Shown in pieces: positions 1-11,394 of a stretch of 64,000 nucleotides of DNA. Position 1 is the first letter of the stretch, and every line of letters starts with the position of its first letter. The stretch covers positions 248,001 to 312,000 of the forward strand of contig NZ_AP018338.1 in NCBI RefSeq assembly GCF_002356415.1, read 5' to 3'. Both the position numbers and the translations under genes were made by a program. The notes under the pieces were generated by a model that was not told where the DNA came from, did no database searches, and was given only the letters and a program-made list of their open reading frames with translations. The DNA is from Streptococcus oralis subsp. tigurinus. Lineage in GTDB: Bacteria; Bacillota; Bacilli; Lactobacillales; Streptococcaceae.

Positions 1-1
1 T

Positions 2-2989
2 GATATCTTTGGTGATAGTGAATTGGTTCGAAACACCGTTGAAAAAGACATCCACAAGAATCCAATGGACTCTCGTACAGACGAAGCCTTGAAAGAAATC
101 TACGAACGCCTTCGCCCAGGTGAGCCTAAGACGGCTGAAAGCTCACGTAGCTTACTTGTGGCTCGTTTCTTTGACCCACGTCGCTACGATTTGGCAGCAG
201 TTGGTCGTTACAAGATCAATAAAAAACTCAACGTTAAAACACGCTTGCTCAACCAAACCATCGCTGAGCCATTGGTAGATCCTGAAACTGGTGAAATCTT
301 GGTAGAAGCTGGTACCGTTATGACTCGTAGCGTGATTGAAAGTATCGAGAGTCACTTGGATGGAGACTTGAACAAGATCGTTTATATTCCAAACGATGCA
401 GCTGTTTTGACAGAACCAGTTGTGCTTCAAAAATTCAAGGTTGTTGCTCCAACGGATCCAGACCGTGTTGTAACCATCATCGGAAATGCCAATCCAGACG
501 ACAAGGTTCGTGTTGTAACTCCTGCGGATATCCTTGCAGAGATGAGCTACTTCCTTAACTTGGCAGAAGGTATCGGACGTGTGGATGATATCGACCACCT
601 TGGAAACCGTCGTATCCGTGCAGTTGGTGAATTGCTTGCCAACCAAGTACGTCTTGGACTTTCTCGTATGGAACGTAATGTCCGTGAACGCATGTCTGTT
701 CAGGACAATGAAGTTTTAACACCACAACAAATTATCAACATCCGTCCTGTAACAGCTGCAGTTAAAGAATTCTTTGGTTCATCACAGTTGTCACAGTTCA
801 TGGACCAACACAACCCGCTTTCTGAGTTGTCTCACAAACGTCGTTTGTCAGCCTTAGGACCTGGTGGTTTGACACGTGACCGTGCAGGATATGAAGTACG
901 TGACGTGCACTATACTCACTATGGTCGTATGTGTCCAATCGAGACACCTGAAGGACCTAACATCGGTTTGATCAATAACTTGTCATCTTACGGACACTTG
1001 AATAAGTATGGATTTGTTCAAACACCATACCGTAAGGTTGACCGTGAAACAGGTGTAGTCACAAACGAAATCGTTTGGTTGACAGCCGATGAAGAAGATG
1101 AATTTACTGTAGCGCAGGCTAATTCAAAATTGAACGAAGATGGTACTTTTGCTGAGAAAGTTGTCATGGGACGTCACCAAGGGGTCAACCAAGAGTATCC
1201 AGCAGAAGTGGTTGATTACATGGACGTGTCACCAAAACAGGTAGTTGCCGTTGCGACTGCATGTATTCCTTTCTTGGAAAACGATGACTCCAACCGTGCC
1301 CTCATGGGTGCCAACATGCAACGTCAGGCTGTGCCATTGATTGATCCAAAAGCACCTTACGTTGGTACTGGTATGGAATACCAAGCAGCTCACGACTCTG
1401 GAGCTGCGGTTATTGCTCAGCATGACGGTAAAGTTACCTACGCAGATGCGGACAAGGTAGAAGTTCGCCGTGAAGATGGTTCCCTAGATGTCTACCATGT
1501 TCAAAAATTCCGTCGTTCAAACTCAGGCACTGCCTACAACCAACGTACCCTTGTTAAAGTTGGGGACATCGTTGAAAAAGGCGACTTTATCGCTGACGGA
1601 CCTTCTATGGAAAAAGGGGAAATGGCGCTTGGACAAAACCCAATCGTTGCCTACATGACTTGGGAAGGTTACAACTTCGAGGATGCCGTTATCATGAGCG
1701 AACGCTTGGTGAAAGACGATGTCTACACATCTGTCCACCTCGAAGAATACGAATCAGAAACGCGTGATACAAAGCTTGGGCCTGAAGAAATTACTCGTGA
1801 AATTCCAAACGTTGGAGAAGATGCCCTTAAAAACCTTGACGAAATGGGAATTATCCGTATTGGTGCCGAGGTTAAAGAAGGGGACATCCTTGTAGGTAAA
1901 GTCACACCTAAGGGTGAAAAGGACCTTTCAGCTGAAGAACGTCTCTTGCACGCTATCTTTGGAGACAAGTCTCGTGAAGTGCGTGATACTTCTCTTCGTG
2001 TACCACACGGTGCCGATGGTGTCGTTCGTGATGTCAAGATCTTTACACGTGCAAATGGAGATGAGTTGCAATCAGGCGTTAACATGCTAGTTCGCGTCTA
2101 CATTGCTCAAAAACGTAAGATCAAGGTCGGAGATAAGATGGCCGGACGTCACGGAAACAAGGGGGTTGTCTCTCGTATCGTTCCTGTAGAAGACATGCCT
2201 TACCTTCCAGATGGAACTCCAGTCGATATCATGTTGAACCCACTTGGGGTGCCATCACGTATGAATATCGGTCAGGTTATGGAGCTCCACCTTGGTATGG
2301 CAGCACGTACTCTTGGTATCCACATCGCAACACCAGTCTTTGACGGAGCAAGTTCGGAAGACCTTTGGGACACTGTCAAAGAAGCAGGTATGGATAGCGA
2401 TGCCAAGACTATCCTTTATGATGGACGTACTGGTGAACCATTTGACAACCGTGTATCAGTTGGTGTCATGTACATGATCAAACTCCACCACATGGTTGAT
2501 GATAAATTGCATGCGCGTTCAGTCGGGCCTTACTCAACCGTTACTCAACAGCCACTTGGAGGTAAAGCTCAGTTTGGTGGACAACGTTTCGGTGAGATGG
2601 AGGTTTGGGCTCTTGAAGCCTACGGTGCGTCAAATGTTCTTCAAGAAATCTTGACTTACAAGTCTGACGATATTAACGGACGTTTGAGAGCTTATGAAGC
2701 TATCACAAAAGGAAAACCAATTCCAAAACCAGGTGTTCCAGAATCATTCCGAGTTCTTGTGAAAGAATTGCAATCTCTTGGTCTTGACATGCGTGTCCTT
2801 GACGAAGATGACCAAGAAGTGGAACTTCGCGACTTGGATGAAGGAATGGACGAAGATGTCATCCACGTAGATGACCTTGAAAAAGCCCGCGAAAAAGCAG
2901 CCCAAGAGGCTAAAGCAGCCTTTGAAGCTGAAGAAGCAGAGAAAGCAACAAAAGCGGAAGCAACAGAAGAAACTGCTGAACAAGAATAA
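2..2989 (+). CDS. rpoB: RNA polymerase beta subunit, 5' part cut by the window edge
   Basis: Catalytic beta subunit of RNA polymerase. The reading frame is open from base 2, so the first ATG-like start near base 23 (a TTG) is internal. About 995 C-terminal residues are visible, against roughly 1,200 in streptococcal RpoB. The rifampicin-pocket segment [17 protein letters not shown] followed by [14 protein letters not shown] carries the usual Asp, His and Ser residues, so no common resistance change is seen. The [15 protein letters not shown] segment and the C-terminal clamp region are intact. The extreme C terminus is rich in Glu, Ala and Lys. rpoC follows after 32 bp, as is normal for the rpoBC operon; the promoter lies outside the window. 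Confidence 0.98.
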   Translation, partial: DIFGDSELVRNTVEKDIHKNPMDSRTDEALKEIYERLRPGEPKTAESSRSLLVARFFDPRRYDLAAVGRYKINKKLNVKTRLLNQTIAEPLVDPETGEILVEAGTVMTRSVIESIESHLDGDLNKIVYIPNDAAVLTEPVVLQKFKVVAPTDPDRVVTIIGNANPDDKVRVVTPADILAEMSYFLNLAEGIGRVDDIDHLGNRRIRAVGELLANQVRLGLSRMERNVRERMSVQDNEVLTPQQIINIRPVTAAVKEFFGSSQLSQFMDQHNPLSELSHKRRLSALGPGGLTRDRAGYEVRDVHYTHYGRMCPIETPEGPNIGLINNLSSYGHLNKYGFVQTPYRKVDRETGVVTNEIVWLTADEEDEFTVAQANSKLNEDGTFAEKVVMGRHQGVNQEYPAEVVDYMDVSPKQVVAVATACIPFLENDDSNRALMGANMQRQAVPLIDPKAPYVGTGMEYQAAHDSGAAVIAQHDGKVTYADADKVEVRREDGSLDVYHVQKFRRSNSGTAYNQRTLVKVGDIVEKGDFIADGPSMEKGEMALGQNPIVAYMTWEGYNFEDAVIMSERLVKDDVYTSVHLEEYESETRDTKLGPEEITREIPNVGEDALKNLDEMGIIRIGAEVKEGDILVGKVTPKGEKDLSAEERLLHAIFGDKSREVRDTSLRVPHGADGVVRDVKIFTRANGDELQSGVNMLVRVYIAQKRKIKVGDKMAGRHGNKGVVSRIVPVEDMPYLPDGTPVDIMLNPLGVPSRMNIGQVMELHLGMAARTLGIHIATPVFDGASSEDLWDTVKEAGMDSDAKTILYDGRTGEPFDNRVSVGVMYMIKLHHMVDDKLHARSVGPYSTVTQQPLGGKAQFGGQRFGEMEVWALEAYGASNVLQEILTYKSDDINGRLRAYEAITKGKPIPKPGVPESFRVLVKELQSLGLDMRVLDEDDQEVELRDLDEGMDEDVIHVDDLEKAREKAAQEAKAAFEAEEAEKATKAEATEETAEQE

Positions 2990-3021
2990 GCAGTTCACTT
3001 AGAATAGAAAGGGAAGAAATA

Positions 3022-6000
3022 GTGGTTGATGTAAATCGTTTTAAAAGTATGCAAATCACCCTAGCTTCTCCAAGCAAAGTCCGTTCATGGTCTTATGGAG
3101 AAGTCAAAAAACCTGAAACAATTAATTACCGTACGTTGAAACCAGAACGTGAAGGACTCTTTGACGAAGTCATCTTTGGTCCTACAAAAGACTGGGAATG
3201 TGCTTGTGGTAAGTATAAACGCATTCGTTACAGAGGGATTGTTTGTGACCGTTGTGGGGTTGAAGTAACGCGTACAAAAGTTCGTCGTGAGCGTATGGGA
3301 CACATCGAGTTGAAAGCTCCTGTATCTCACATCTGGTATTTCAAGGGGATTCCAAGCCGTATGGGGTTGACCCTTGATATGAGCCCTCGTGCCCTCGAGG
3401 AAGTGATCTACTTTGCGGCTTATGTGGTGATTGATCCTAAGGATACACCACTTGAGCACAAGTCTATCATGACAGAGCGCGAATACCGTGAGCGCTTGCG
3501 TGAATATGGTTATGGATCATTCGTTGCCAAGATGGGTGCCGAAGCCATCCAAGACCTTTTGAAACAAGTAGATCTTGAAAAAGAAATTGCTGAACTCAAA
3601 GAAGAGTTGAAAACAGCTACTGGACAAAAACGTGTCAAAGCCATCCGTCGTTTGGATGTTTTGGATGCCTTTTACAAGTCTGGAAACAAACCTGAATGGA
3701 TGGTTCTCAACATCCTTCCAGTTATTCCACCAGATCTTCGTCCAATGTTGCAGTTGGATGGTGGCCGTTTTGCCTCATCTGACTTGAACGACCTTTACCG
3801 CCGTGTTATCAACCGTAACAACCGTTTGGCTCGTTTGCTTGAGTTGAATGCACCAGGTATCATCGTTCAGAATGAGAAGCGTATGCTTCAAGAAGCGGTT
3901 GATGCTTTGATTGACAATGGTCGTCGTGGTCGTCCGATCACAGGACCAGGTAGCCGTCCATTGAAATCATTGAGCCACATGCTTAAAGGGAAACAAGGAC
4001 GCTTCCGTCAAAACTTGCTCGGTAAACGTGTTGACTTCTCAGGACGTTCCGTTATCGCCGTTGGTCCAACTCTTAAGATGTACCAATGTGGTGTGCCACG
4101 TGAAATGGCTATTGAGCTCTTTAAACCATTCGTCATGCGTGAAATCGTCGCTCGTGATATCGTGCAAAACGTCAAAGCAGCTAAACGCTTGGTGGAACGC
4201 GGAGACGAACGTATCTGGGATATCCTTGAAGAAGTAATCAAAGAACACCCAGTGCTTTTGAACCGCGCACCGACCCTTCACCGTTTGGGTATCCAAGCTT
4301 TCGAGCCAGTCTTGATTGATGGTAAGGCCCTCCGCTTGCACCCACTTGTCTGTGAAGCCTACAATGCCGACTTTGACGGGGACCAAATGGCCATCCACGT
4401 ACCGCTTTCAGAAGAAGCTCAAGCAGAAGCTCGTATCTTGATGCTTGCTGCTGAGCACATCTTGAATCCGAAAGATGGTAAACCAGTTGTTACTCCATCT
4501 CAGGATATGGTTTTGGGGAACTACTACTTGACCATGGAAGAAGCTGGTCGTGAAGGTGAAGGAATGGTTTTCAAAGACCGTGATGAAGCTGTTATGGCTT
4601 ACCGTAATGGTTATGTTCACCTCCACTCACGTGTTGGTATCGCGACAGACAGCCTCAACAAACCATGGACAGAAGAGCAAAAACACAAGGTCTTGCTGAC
4701 AACAGTTGGTAAAATCCTCTTCAACGACATCATGCCAGAGGGTCTGCCTTACTTGCAAGAACCGAATAATGCGAACTTGACAGAAGGACTCCCAGCTAAG
4801 TACTTCTTGCCACTAGGTGGCGATATCAAGGAAGCAATTCGCAACCTTGAACTCAATCCTCCATTCAAGAAGAAAAACCTTGGAAATATCATCGCTGAGA
4901 TTTTCAAACGTTTCCGTACAACAGAAACCTCTGCATTCTTGGACCGATTGAAAAACTTAGGTTACCATCATTCAACACTTGCTGGATTGACAGTGGGGAT
5001 TGCTGATATCCCAGTGGTTGAAGACAAGGCTGAAATCATCGAAGAATCTCATAAGCGTGTAGAGCAAATCACAAAACAGTTCCGTCGTGGTTTGATCACT
5101 GATGATGAACGTTACAATGCCGTTACAGCTGAATGGCGTGCAGCTCGTGAGAAATTGGAAAAACGCTTGGTCGACAACCAAGATCCGAAGAATCCAATCG
5201 TTATGATGATGGACTCAGGAGCCCGTGGTAACATCTCGAACTTCTCACAACTTGCCGGTATGCGTGGTCTGATGGCCGCTCCGAACGGACGTATCATGGA
5301 ATTGCCAATCCTTTCAAACTTCCGCGAAGGTTTGTCAGTACTCGAAATGTTCTTCTCAACTCACGGTGCCCGTAAAGGTATGACCGATACGGCCCTTAAG
5401 ACAGCCGACTCAGGTTATCTTACTCGTCGTTTGGTCGACGTTGCCCAAGATGTTATCATCCGTGAGGACGACTGTGGAACAGACCGTGGTCTCTTAATCC
5501 GCTCTATCGCAGAAGGAAAAGAGATGATCGAGTCACTCGAAGAACGTCTCAACGGTCGTTACACGAAGAAAACTGTTAAACACCCAGAAACTGGCGAAGT
5601 TATCATTGGTCCAAATGAGTTAATCACAGAAGACAAGGCGCGCGAGATTGTCAATGCTGGTGTGGAAGAGGTGACTATCCGTTCCGTATTTACATGTAAC
5701 ACTCGTCATGGAGTCTGCCGTCACTGTTACGGTATCAACTTGGCGACTGGTGATGCGGTTGAAGTTGGGGAAGCAGTTGGTACAATCGCTGCCCAATCTA
5801 TCGGGGAACCTGGGACACAGCTTACCATGCGTACTTTCCACACGGGTGGGGTTGCCTCAAATACCGATATCACTCAAGGTCTTCCTCGTGTCCAAGAAAT
5901 CTTTGAAGCCCGCAATCCAAAAGGGGAAGCGGTTATTACAGAGGTCAAAGGACAAGTTACAGCCATCGAAGAAGACGCGTCAACTCGTACGAAGAAAGTC

Positions 6001-6687
6001 TTTGTTAAGGGTGAAACTGGCGAAGGAGAATATGTCGTTCCATTTACAGCACGTATGCGTGTTGAAGTTGGAGACCAAGTTTCTCGTGGTGCAGCATTGA
6101 CAGAGGGTTCTATCCAACCAAAACATCTCCTTGCTGTTCGTGATGTCTTGTCAGTTGAAACTTACCTTCTCGGTGAAGTCCAAAAAGTTTACCGTAGCCA
6201 AGGGGTAGAAATCGGTGACAAACACATCGAGGTTATGGTTCGTCAAATGATCCGTAAAGTCCGTGTCATGGATCCAGGTGATACAGATCTTCTCATGGGT
6301 ACCCTTTTAGACATCAACGATTTTACAGATGCGAACAAAGATGTCCTTATCGCCGGTGGAGTCCCAGCGACAGGTCGCCCAGTCCTTATGGGAATCACCA
6401 AAGCCTCGCTTGAGACAAACAGTTTCTTGTCAGCGGCTTCCTTCCAGGAAACAACTCGTGTCCTTACAGATGCAGCCATCCGTGGTAAGAAAGACCATCT
6501 CCTTGGACTTAAGGAAAATGTTATCATCGGTAAGATCATCCCAGCAGGTACTGGTATGGCTCGCTACCGTAACCTTGAACCACAGGCAATCAATGACGCA
6601 GAATATCTGGCTCCTGAACAAGAAGAGGCAGAACTTACTCCAGTAGATGAAACTGTGGAAATCCAATCTGAAGAAACTGTAGAATAA
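3022..6687 (+). CDS. rpoC: RNA polymerase beta' subunit
   Basis: Beta' subunit of RNA polymerase, 1,221 residues, full length for streptococci. The start is GTG at 3022, preceded by an AGGGAAG ribosome-binding site; the protein then begins VDVNRFKSM. Visible landmarks are the N-terminal zinc-binding cysteines (CACG...CDRCGVEV), the active-site Mg-binding motif [12 protein letters not shown] near residue 450, and the bridge/trigger region ([18 protein letters not shown]). It is co-transcribed with rpoB and ends at a strong hairpin terminator 10 bp downstream. Confidence 0.98.
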   Translation: MVDVNRFKSMQITLASPSKVRSWSYGEVKKPETINYRTLKPEREGLFDEVIFGPTKDWECACGKYKRIRYRGIVCDRCGVEVTRTKVRRERMGHIELKAPVSHIWYFKGIPSRMGLTLDMSPRALEEVIYFAAYVVIDPKDTPLEHKSIMTEREYRERLREYGYGSFVAKMGAEAIQDLLKQVDLEKEIAELKEELKTATGQKRVKAIRRLDVLDAFYKSGNKPEWMVLNILPVIPPDLRPMLQLDGGRFASSDLNDLYRRVINRNNRLARLLELNAPGIIVQNEKRMLQEAVDALIDNGRRGRPITGPGSRPLKSLSHMLKGKQGRFRQNLLGKRVDFSGRSVIAVGPTLKMYQCGVPREMAIELFKPFVMREIVARDIVQNVKAAKRLVERGDERIWDILEEVIKEHPVLLNRAPTLHRLGIQAFEPVLIDGKALRLHPLVCEAYNADFDGDQMAIHVPLSEEAQAEARILMLAAEHILNPKDGKPVVTPSQDMVLGNYYLTMEEAGREGEGMVFKDRDEAVMAYRNGYVHLHSRVGIATDSLNKPWTEEQKHKVLLTTVGKILFNDIMPEGLPYLQEPNNANLTEGLPAKYFLPLGGDIKEAIRNLELNPPFKKKNLGNIIAEIFKRFRTTETSAFLDRLKNLGYHHSTLAGLTVGIADIPVVEDKAEIIEESHKRVEQITKQFRRGLITDDERYNAVTAEWRAAREKLEKRLVDNQDPKNPIVMMMDSGARGNISNFSQLAGMRGLMAAPNGRIMELPILSNFREGLSVLEMFFSTHGARKGMTDTALKTADSGYLTRRLVDVAQDVIIREDDCGTDRGLLIRSIAEGKEMIESLEERLNGRYTKKTVKHPETGEVIIGPNELITEDKAREIVNAGVEEVTIRSVFTCNTRHGVCRHCYGINLATGDAVEVGEAVGTIAAQSIGEPGTQLTMRTFHTGGVASNTDITQGLPRVQEIFEARNPKGEAVITEVKGQVTAIEEDASTRTKKVFVKGETGEGEYVVPFTARMRVEVGDQVSRGAALTEGSIQPKHLLAVRDVLSVETYLLGEVQKVYRSQGVEIGDKHIEVMVRQMIRKVRVMDPGDTDLLMGTLLDINDFTDANKDVLIAGGVPATGRPVLMGITKASLETNSFLSAASFQETTRVLTDAAIRGKKDHLLGLKENVIIGKIIPAGTGMARYRNLEPQAINDAEYLAPEQEEAELTPVDETVEIQSEETVE

Positions 6688-6695
6688 AAGCAAAT

Positions 6696-6723
6696 AAGAG
6701 AACCTCCGGGTTCTCTTTTCTTT
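6696..6723 (+). terminator. Terminator after rpoC
   Basis: Nine-base-pair stem (6696-6704 with 6709-6717), loop TCCG, followed by a T-rich run. It closes the rpoBC operon. Confidence 0.9.
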
Positions 6724-6757
6724 GTTTCAGAAAATTTTCCAATTTTTCCATAAAGTG

Positions 6758-6766
6758 TGGTAGAAT
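6758..6766 (+). promoter_or_regulatory. Extended -10 promoter of ndk
   Basis: TGG-TAGAAT at 6758-6766 forms an extended -10. No good -35 hexamer is seen at the right spacing. It lies 30 bp before the ndk start. Confidence 0.6.
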
Positions 6767-6795
6767 AGAAGAACTAAAATGACAAGGGGATTTAT

Positions 6796-7215
6796 ATGGA
6801 ACAAACATTCTTTATCATTAAGCCAGATGGTGTGAAGAGAGGTCTAGTTGGCGAGGTTTTGAAAAGAATTGAGCGACGTGGTTTCAAACTCAAAAAATTA
6901 GAGTTACGTTCAACAGTTTCAGAAGATTTGATTGACCAACACTATCGCGACTTAGTTGAAAAAAGTTTTTATCCTCCTATCCGTCAATTTATGACCTCAG
7001 GCCCAATAATTGTTGGAATCATTTCAGGTCCCAAGGTAATTGAAAGCTGGCGTGACATGATGGGGGCCACTCGTCCAGAAGAGGCACTACCAGGAACCAT
7101 CCGGGGAGATTTTGCTAAGGCGGCAGGAGAAAATCAAGCCATTCAAAACGTGGTACATGGATCAGATTCAGAAGAGTCAGCTAAACGAGAAATCGCTCTC
7201 TGGTTTAGGGATTAG
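6796..7215 (+). CDS. ndk: Nucleoside diphosphate kinase
   Basis: Transfers the terminal phosphate of ATP to nucleoside diphosphates in the cytoplasm. It has 139 residues, normal for the family. The active-site histidine is His121 in NVVHGSDS, and the N terminus ([16 protein letters not shown]) holds the expected Lys and phosphate-binding residues. An AAGGGG ribosome-binding site precedes the ATG. It is a single-gene unit with its own extended -10 promoter and a terminator just after the stop. Confidence 0.96.
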   Translation: MEQTFFIIKPDGVKRGLVGEVLKRIERRGFKLKKLELRSTVSEDLIDQHYRDLVEKSFYPPIRQFMTSGPIIVGIISGPKVIESWRDMMGATRPEEALPGTIRGDFAKAAGENQAIQNVVHGSDSEESAKREIALWFRD

Positions 7216-7225
7216 ATTAGAAGAG

Positions 7226-7256
7226 AACAGTTCTGTGAATGACGGAACTGTTTTTT
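7226..7256 (+). terminator. Terminator after ndk
   Basis: Stem AACAGTTC (7226-7233) with GAACTGTT (7245-7252), ending in a run of six T. Confidence 0.85.
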
Positions 7257-7351
7257 GTACCGTTCAGCGTCGGAATGTGACATTTTGGAAGTCATTTATC
7301 ATTTTCTAATCCTGTCAGAGTATAATTTCTTATACGGAGGAAGAAAAGGAA

Positions 7352-7975
7352 ATGATGAAATCAATTCGTGTTTTATTATTATTAGCTGTCGCTCAAATTT
7401 TATTTGGAAGTTGTTTATTGTGGAAGGAATCATTTTTATCTTTAAGAGAAGGAAATGTCTATTTTTTAATTCTCATAGTGGGAGTTTCAGGCTTTTGTGC
7501 CGGGATTAATTACTTCCATACCTTGGGTCAGAAAAGTCATAGTATTTTGCGTGTTCAAAAGAAAGTAAGCCTTGTTTATAGCCTTCTTTTAGTAGTCAAT
7601 CTTCTGGCAACCTGTCTGGTTCTCACAGAAAGCATCCAAACTACTAGCAAATTGCAGCAGGATCTGGTTGACCTCTTTTTGCCTTCATTCTTTTTCTTGC
7701 TGGGAGTAGATCTATGGATTTTCTTACCTTTTGATAAATATATTCGGGATATGGACAACCATCTGAACAAGAAGAGAACGGTTGTGATTTCCGTTTTAGG
7801 CACGATTATTTTCTTGAGAAATCCCGTAACAATCTCCTCCATTCTCCTTTATATCGGTCTCGGTTTTTTATGTGCGCGTTTCCTCTTTCCAAAATCCGTG
7901 CAAAGGGAAATTTCATTTTATGGACATGTGATTCGCGATGTTTTATTTGTTATTTGTATTTTTACCTTTTTCTAA
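7352..7975 (+). CDS. Multi-pass membrane protein, unknown function
   Basis: A 207-residue, very hydrophobic protein with about six predicted membrane segments (roughly residues 5-25, 30-52, 70-90, 108-125, 145-165 and 185-205) joined by short basic loops. No catalytic motif is recognised and no family is assigned. The start at 7352 is ATGATG behind a GGAGG-type site; the second ATG could also be used. A TATAAT at 7321-7326 is a likely -10. It lies alone between ndk and tsaE with AT-rich flanks. Confidence 0.7.
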   Translation: MMKSIRVLLLLAVAQILFGSCLLWKESFLSLREGNVYFLILIVGVSGFCAGINYFHTLGQKSHSILRVQKKVSLVYSLLLVVNLLATCLVLTESIQTTSKLQQDLVDLFLPSFFFLLGVDLWIFLPFDKYIRDMDNHLNKKRTVVISVLGTIIFLRNPVTISSILLYIGLGFLCARFLFPKSVQREISFYGHVIRDVLFVICIFTFF

Positions 7976-8024
7976 GAAAGGCAAGGAAAACTGTAAATTT
8001 AGCATAGTAAGTCTATAAAGAAAA

Positions 8025-8054
8025 TTCACACAAAAGGAAACTTTTTGGTATAAT
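8025..8054 (+). promoter_or_regulatory. Promoter of tsaE, predicting a leaderless mRNA
   Basis: TTCACA at 8025-8030, 18-bp spacer, TATAAT at 8049-8054, with the extended TGG just upstream of the -10. The ATG of tsaE begins only 7 bases after the -10, which places the transcription start at or next to the A of the start codon. Confidence 0.75.
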
Positions 8055-8060
8055 AGTAGC

Positions 8061-8504
8061 ATGTACACAAAAAATGAAAAAGAGCTTCTAGCTCTCGGAG
8101 AAAGATTAGGTCATTTGCTTCAAAAAGACGATGTTCTGATCTTGACGGGAGAGTTGGGTGCGGGTAAAACAACCTTTACAAAAGGCCTTGCTAAGGGTTT
8201 GGATATCCGTCAGATGATTAAAAGTCCAACTTATACTATCGTGAGAGAGTATGAAGGGCGTCTGCCACTTTACCATTTGGATGTCTACCGTATCGAAGGG
8301 GATGCTGATTCTATTGACTTGGATGAGTTTCTCTTTGGTGGCGGTGTGACTGTTATTGAGTGGGGGCATCTTTTGGGTGAGGATTTACCAGATTCCTATT
8401 TGGAATTGGAAATTTTGAAAGAAGCAGAGGGTCGTTGTCTTCATTTTACGGCTCATGGCCCTCGGGCTGAACAACTCATCAAGGAGCTTCATGATGGAGT
8501 ATGA
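8061..8504 (+). CDS. tsaE: tRNA threonylcarbamoyladenosine biosynthesis ATPase TsaE
   Basis: ATPase partner of TsaB/TsaD in making the t6A modification of ANN-decoding tRNAs. It has 147 residues with a Walker A motif GELGAGKTT at about residues 30-38, a switch-like SPTYTIVREYEG segment and the family LYHLDVYRIE motif. No ribosome-binding site stands between the -10 and the ATG. It overlaps the following GNAT gene by about 11 bp, so the two are co-transcribed; lytR follows as third gene. Confidence 0.94.
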   Translation: MYTKNEKELLALGERLGHLLQKDDVLILTGELGAGKTTFTKGLAKGLDIRQMIKSPTYTIVREYEGRLPLYHLDVYRIEGDADSIDLDEFLFGGGVTVIEWGHLLGEDLPDSYLELEILKEAEGRCLHFTAHGPRAEQLIKELHDGV

Positions 8505-9015
8505 GTTGTGCATTCGTGAGGCAGAGACTTCAGATGCTACAGCTTTGATTGCATTTTTAGATTGTGTCGGTCAAGAAACAGACCTCACTAGCCTAGATGA
8601 AAATGGTATCATGATGACAGCGTCTGAAATGGCTCTTTTTATCGAAAAACAAGTTGCATCGGAGAATCAAATTACTCTTCTCGCCTTACTGAATGATGAG
8701 ATTGCAGGTATCTTAAATATCACATCGGATCAACATTTAAGAGTTCGGCATATTGGAGATGTTTTTCTAGCAGTTCGCAAGAAATTTTGGAACCAAGGCT
8801 TGGCTACAATACTTCTAGAAGAAGGCATCGAGTGGGCTAAAGCCAGTGGTGTCTTGCGCCGCTTGCAACTCAGTGTACAAAAACGAAACGAGGCTGCTAT
8901 CCACCTCTATTCAAAAATGGGATTTATCACAGAAGGCTTGCAAGAAAGAGGAGCCTATTTAGCAGAAGGGATATTTTTAGATGTTTGTCTGATGGGCAAA
9001 TTGATAGATAAATAA
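8494..9015 (+). CDS. GNAT-family N-acetyltransferase
   Basis: A 173-residue acetyl-CoA-dependent acetyltransferase of unknown substrate. The acetyl-CoA loop is RKKFWNQGLATILLEEGIEWA, which fits the Q/R-x-x-G-x-G/A pattern, followed by the typical LQLSVQKRNEAAIHLYSKMGF helix. The frame is open from 8455, but ATG 8494 is preferred because AAGGAG at 8481-8486 sits 7 bases before it; ATG 8491 is an alternative. It overlaps the end of tsaE and is followed 4 bp later by lytR. It lacks the neighbours expected for RimI, so that name is not used. Confidence 0.85.
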   Translation: MEYELCIREAETSDATALIAFLDCVGQETDLTSLDENGIMMTASEMALFIEKQVASENQITLLALLNDEIAGILNITSDQHLRVRHIGDVFLAVRKKFWNQGLATILLEEGIEWAKASGVLRRLQLSVQKRNEAAIHLYSKMGFITEGLQERGAYLAEGIFLDVCLMGKLIDK

Positions 9016-9019
9016 CGAG

Positions 9020-10060
9020 ATGATCAAAAAATTAATTGGAATGGTGCTAGGTTTCCTGGCCGTAACAGTTGTAGGTGTAGGAATTTATGCCTACACAATC
9101 TATCAGCAGGGAACTGCAACCCTGAGTCAAAAAACTTACAAAAAAATCGGTGAAGAAACCAACGTTATCGAAGCAACTGAGCCTCTAACGATTCTCCTAA
9201 TGGGGGTAGATACGGGAAATTCGGAACGTACAGATCCGTGGGCAGGGAATAGTGATTCCATGATTCTCTTGACGGTTAATCCAAAAACAAAGAAAACCAC
9301 TATGATGAGTTTGGAACGGGATATTCTGACCAAGATCGAGAGTGGAAATGGCCAAGTTCAGGAAGCCAAACTCAATGCGGCCTATGCCAATGGCGGTGCG
9401 GAGCTTGCAATTTCTACTATTCAAAAGATGATGAATATCCACATTGACCGCTATGTAATGGTCAACATGCAAGGCCTTCAACAATTGGTGGATGCAGTTG
9501 GTGGAATCACCGTCAACAATACACTTGGTTTCCCAATTTCCATAACTGACCAAGAAGAGTTTAATAAGATCTCCATCGGTGTTGGAGAACAAACCTTGAA
9601 TGGTGAGGAAGCGTTGGTTTATTCACGGATGCGTTACCAAGACCCTGAAGGAGACTATGGTCGTCAAAAACGTCAACGTGAAGTCATTCAAAAAATCGTT
9701 GAGAAAGTTTTGAGCCTAAACAGTGTGAGCCACTATCAAGGCATCCTCAAAGCATTGAGCAACAATATGCAGACCAACGTAGATCTTTCAGCCAAGAGTA
9801 TTCCACAATTGCTCGGCTATCAAGATTCTTTCAAGAATATCGAAACGCATCAATTGCGTGGGGAAGATGCTGAGCTACAGGGAATTTCTTATCAGATTGT
9901 CACTTCAGAACATATGCTCGAGATGCAAAATCTCTTGCGTCGTTCACTAGGTAAAGAGCCAGTGACAGAATTGGAAACCAATGCGGTACTGTACGAAACA
10001 GCCTTTGGTCGGACAGCGCCTTCAACCAGTACTAACGCTTCAAACGAAGAAGCAGAATAA
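9020..10060 (+). CDS. lytR: LytR-CpsA-Psr (LCP) family cell-wall polymer ligase
   Basis: LCP proteins transfer undecaprenyl-linked teichoic acid or polysaccharide to peptidoglycan on the outer face of the membrane. This one has 346 residues: a short cytoplasmic tail, one membrane helix at about residues 5-27, then an extracellular LCP domain (ILLMGVDTG ... SDSMILLTVNP ... MMSLERDI ... RYQDPEGDYGRQKRQREVI). The last two blocks hold the Arg and Asp residues that contact pyrophosphate. The start lies 4 bp after the GNAT stop with a weak ribosome site, so translational coupling is likely. Gene order matches pneumococcal lytR. Confidence 0.93.
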   Translation: MIKKLIGMVLGFLAVTVVGVGIYAYTIYQQGTATLSQKTYKKIGEETNVIEATEPLTILLMGVDTGNSERTDPWAGNSDSMILLTVNPKTKKTTMMSLERDILTKIESGNGQVQEAKLNAAYANGGAELAISTIQKMMNIHIDRYVMVNMQGLQQLVDAVGGITVNNTLGFPISITDQEEFNKISIGVGEQTLNGEEALVYSRMRYQDPEGDYGRQKRQREVIQKIVEKVLSLNSVSHYQGILKALSNNMQTNVDLSAKSIPQLLGYQDSFKNIETHQLRGEDAELQGISYQIVTSEHMLEMQNLLRRSLGKEPVTELETNAVLYETAFGRTAPSTSTNASNEEAE

Positions 10061-10070
10061 GAAAAGAATC

Positions 10071-10099
10071 AAATCGTGGGAAATTTCCTGCGATTTTTT
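10071..10099 (+). terminator. Terminator after lytR
   Basis: Arms 10071-10082 and 10085-10096 pair over 12 positions (two G-U pairs), then a short T run. The T run also lies upstream of the cin-box, where SigX promoters commonly have a T-rich stretch. Confidence 0.75.
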
Positions 10100-10108
10100 C
10101 AAAAAGAA

Positions 10109-10116
10109 TTCGAATA
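10109..10116 (+). promoter_or_regulatory. Competence cin-box (SigX/ComX promoter) of cinA
   Basis: TTCGAATA at 10109-10116 matches the streptococcal cin-box TACGAATA in seven of eight positions and is preceded by a T-rich run. It lies 17 bp upstream of the cinA start. cinA-recA induction in competence is established in pneumococcus; its use here is inferred. Confidence 0.8.
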
Positions 10117-10133
10117 GATAAGTAGGAGGAAAT

Positions 10134-11390
10134 ATGAAAGCAGAAATTATTGCTGTTGGAACAGAAATTTTAACAGGGCAAATCGTCAATACCAATGCTC
10201 AGTTTTTATCAGAGAAGCTAGCCGAAATTGGGGTAGATGTCTACTTCCAAACAGCTGTCGGAGACAATGAAGCTCGTCTTTTGTCCTTGCTTGAGATTGC
10301 GAGCCAACGTAGTAATCTTGTGATTTTGACAGGGGGCTTGGGACCAACTGAGGATGATTTGACCAAACAAACTCTAGCTAAATTTTTAGGGAAAGAATTA
10401 GCCTTCGATCCTCAGTCGCAGGCAAAGTTGGATGTCTTTTTTGCTCAGAGACCAGACTATGCGAGAACACCAAATAATGAAAGACAAGCTCAACTTGTAG
10501 CAGGGTCGACTCCACTACCAAACGAAACAGGATTGGCTGTTGGAGGAATCTTAGAAGTGGATGGCGTAGCCTACGTGGTCCTTCCGGGACCGCCAAGTGA
10601 GTTGAAACCCATGGTCTTAAATCAACTTTTACCCAAGCTGATGACAGGCACCAAACTATATTCCCGAGTGCTTCGTTTCTTTGGAATTGGTGAGAGTCAG
10701 TTGGTGACCATTTTGGCGGACTTGATTGACCAGCAAACGGATCCGACCTTGGCTCCTTATGCCAAGACGGGAGAAGTGACTTTGCGCCTGTCTACAAAAG
10801 CAGTTAGTCAAGAAAAGGCTGATCAAGTACTGGATATCTTAGAAAATCAAATCTTGGATCGCCAGACTTTTGAGGGAATTTCTCTGCGCGACATCTGTTA
10901 TGGATATGGGGAAGAAACCAGCCTCGCAAGTGTCGTTGTAGAAGAGCTAAAGAAGAGACAGAAAAGCATTACTGCGGCAGAAAGCTTGACGGCAGGTCTC
11001 TTTCAGGCTACTTTAGCAGACTTTTCAGGTGTTTCAGCTATCTTTAATGGAGGGTTTGTCACCTACAGCCTAGAAGAAAAGTCCAAGATGTTGGATATTT
11101 CCGAGCAAGAGCTAAAAGAACACGGGGTCGTTTCTGAGTTTACGGCTCGAAAAATGGCAGAGCAGGCACGGCTCAAGACTCAGTCTGATTATGGAGTCAG
11201 TCTGACAGGTGTAGCTGGGCCAGATAGCCTAGAGGGGCATCCCGCCGGCACAGTTTTTATTGGACTGGCACATGCAAAAGGGACAGAGGTTATCAAGGCT
11301 AATATTGCAGGACGGAGTCGAGCAGATGTTCGACATATTGCGGTCATGCATGCCTTTAACCTAGTTCGCAAGGCTTTATTAAGTGACTAA
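10134..11390 (+). CDS. cinA: Competence/damage-inducible protein CinA
   Basis: A 418-residue protein with the usual two domains: an N-terminal MoaB-like molybdopterin-binding fold (residues 1-170, with [14 protein letters not shown]) and a C-terminal CinA/PncC-type domain (about 250-415, with [20 protein letters not shown] and SLTGVAGPD). In related bacteria the C domain deamidates NMN; in pneumococcus CinA also helps bring RecA to the membrane during transformation. AGGAGG precedes the ATG. It stands behind a cin-box and 54 bp before recA, so it is expected to be a late competence gene co-transcribed with recA. Confidence 0.95.
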   Translation: MKAEIIAVGTEILTGQIVNTNAQFLSEKLAEIGVDVYFQTAVGDNEARLLSLLEIASQRSNLVILTGGLGPTEDDLTKQTLAKFLGKELAFDPQSQAKLDVFFAQRPDYARTPNNERQAQLVAGSTPLPNETGLAVGGILEVDGVAYVVLPGPPSELKPMVLNQLLPKLMTGTKLYSRVLRFFGIGESQLVTILADLIDQQTDPTLAPYAKTGEVTLRLSTKAVSQEKADQVLDILENQILDRQTFEGISLRDICYGYGEETSLASVVVEELKKRQKSITAAESLTAGLFQATLADFSGVSAIFNGGFVTYSLEEKSKMLDISEQELKEHGVVSEFTARKMAEQARLKTQSDYGVSLTGVAGPDSLEGHPAGTVFIGLAHAKGTEVIKANIAGRSRADVRHIAVMHAFNLVRKALLSD

Positions 11391-11394
11391 ATTT

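Noticed and set aside
760..870. Rifampicin-resistance change in rpoB
   Set aside because: The cluster has the usual Asp, His and Ser residues. The rpsL streptomycin positions are also wild type.
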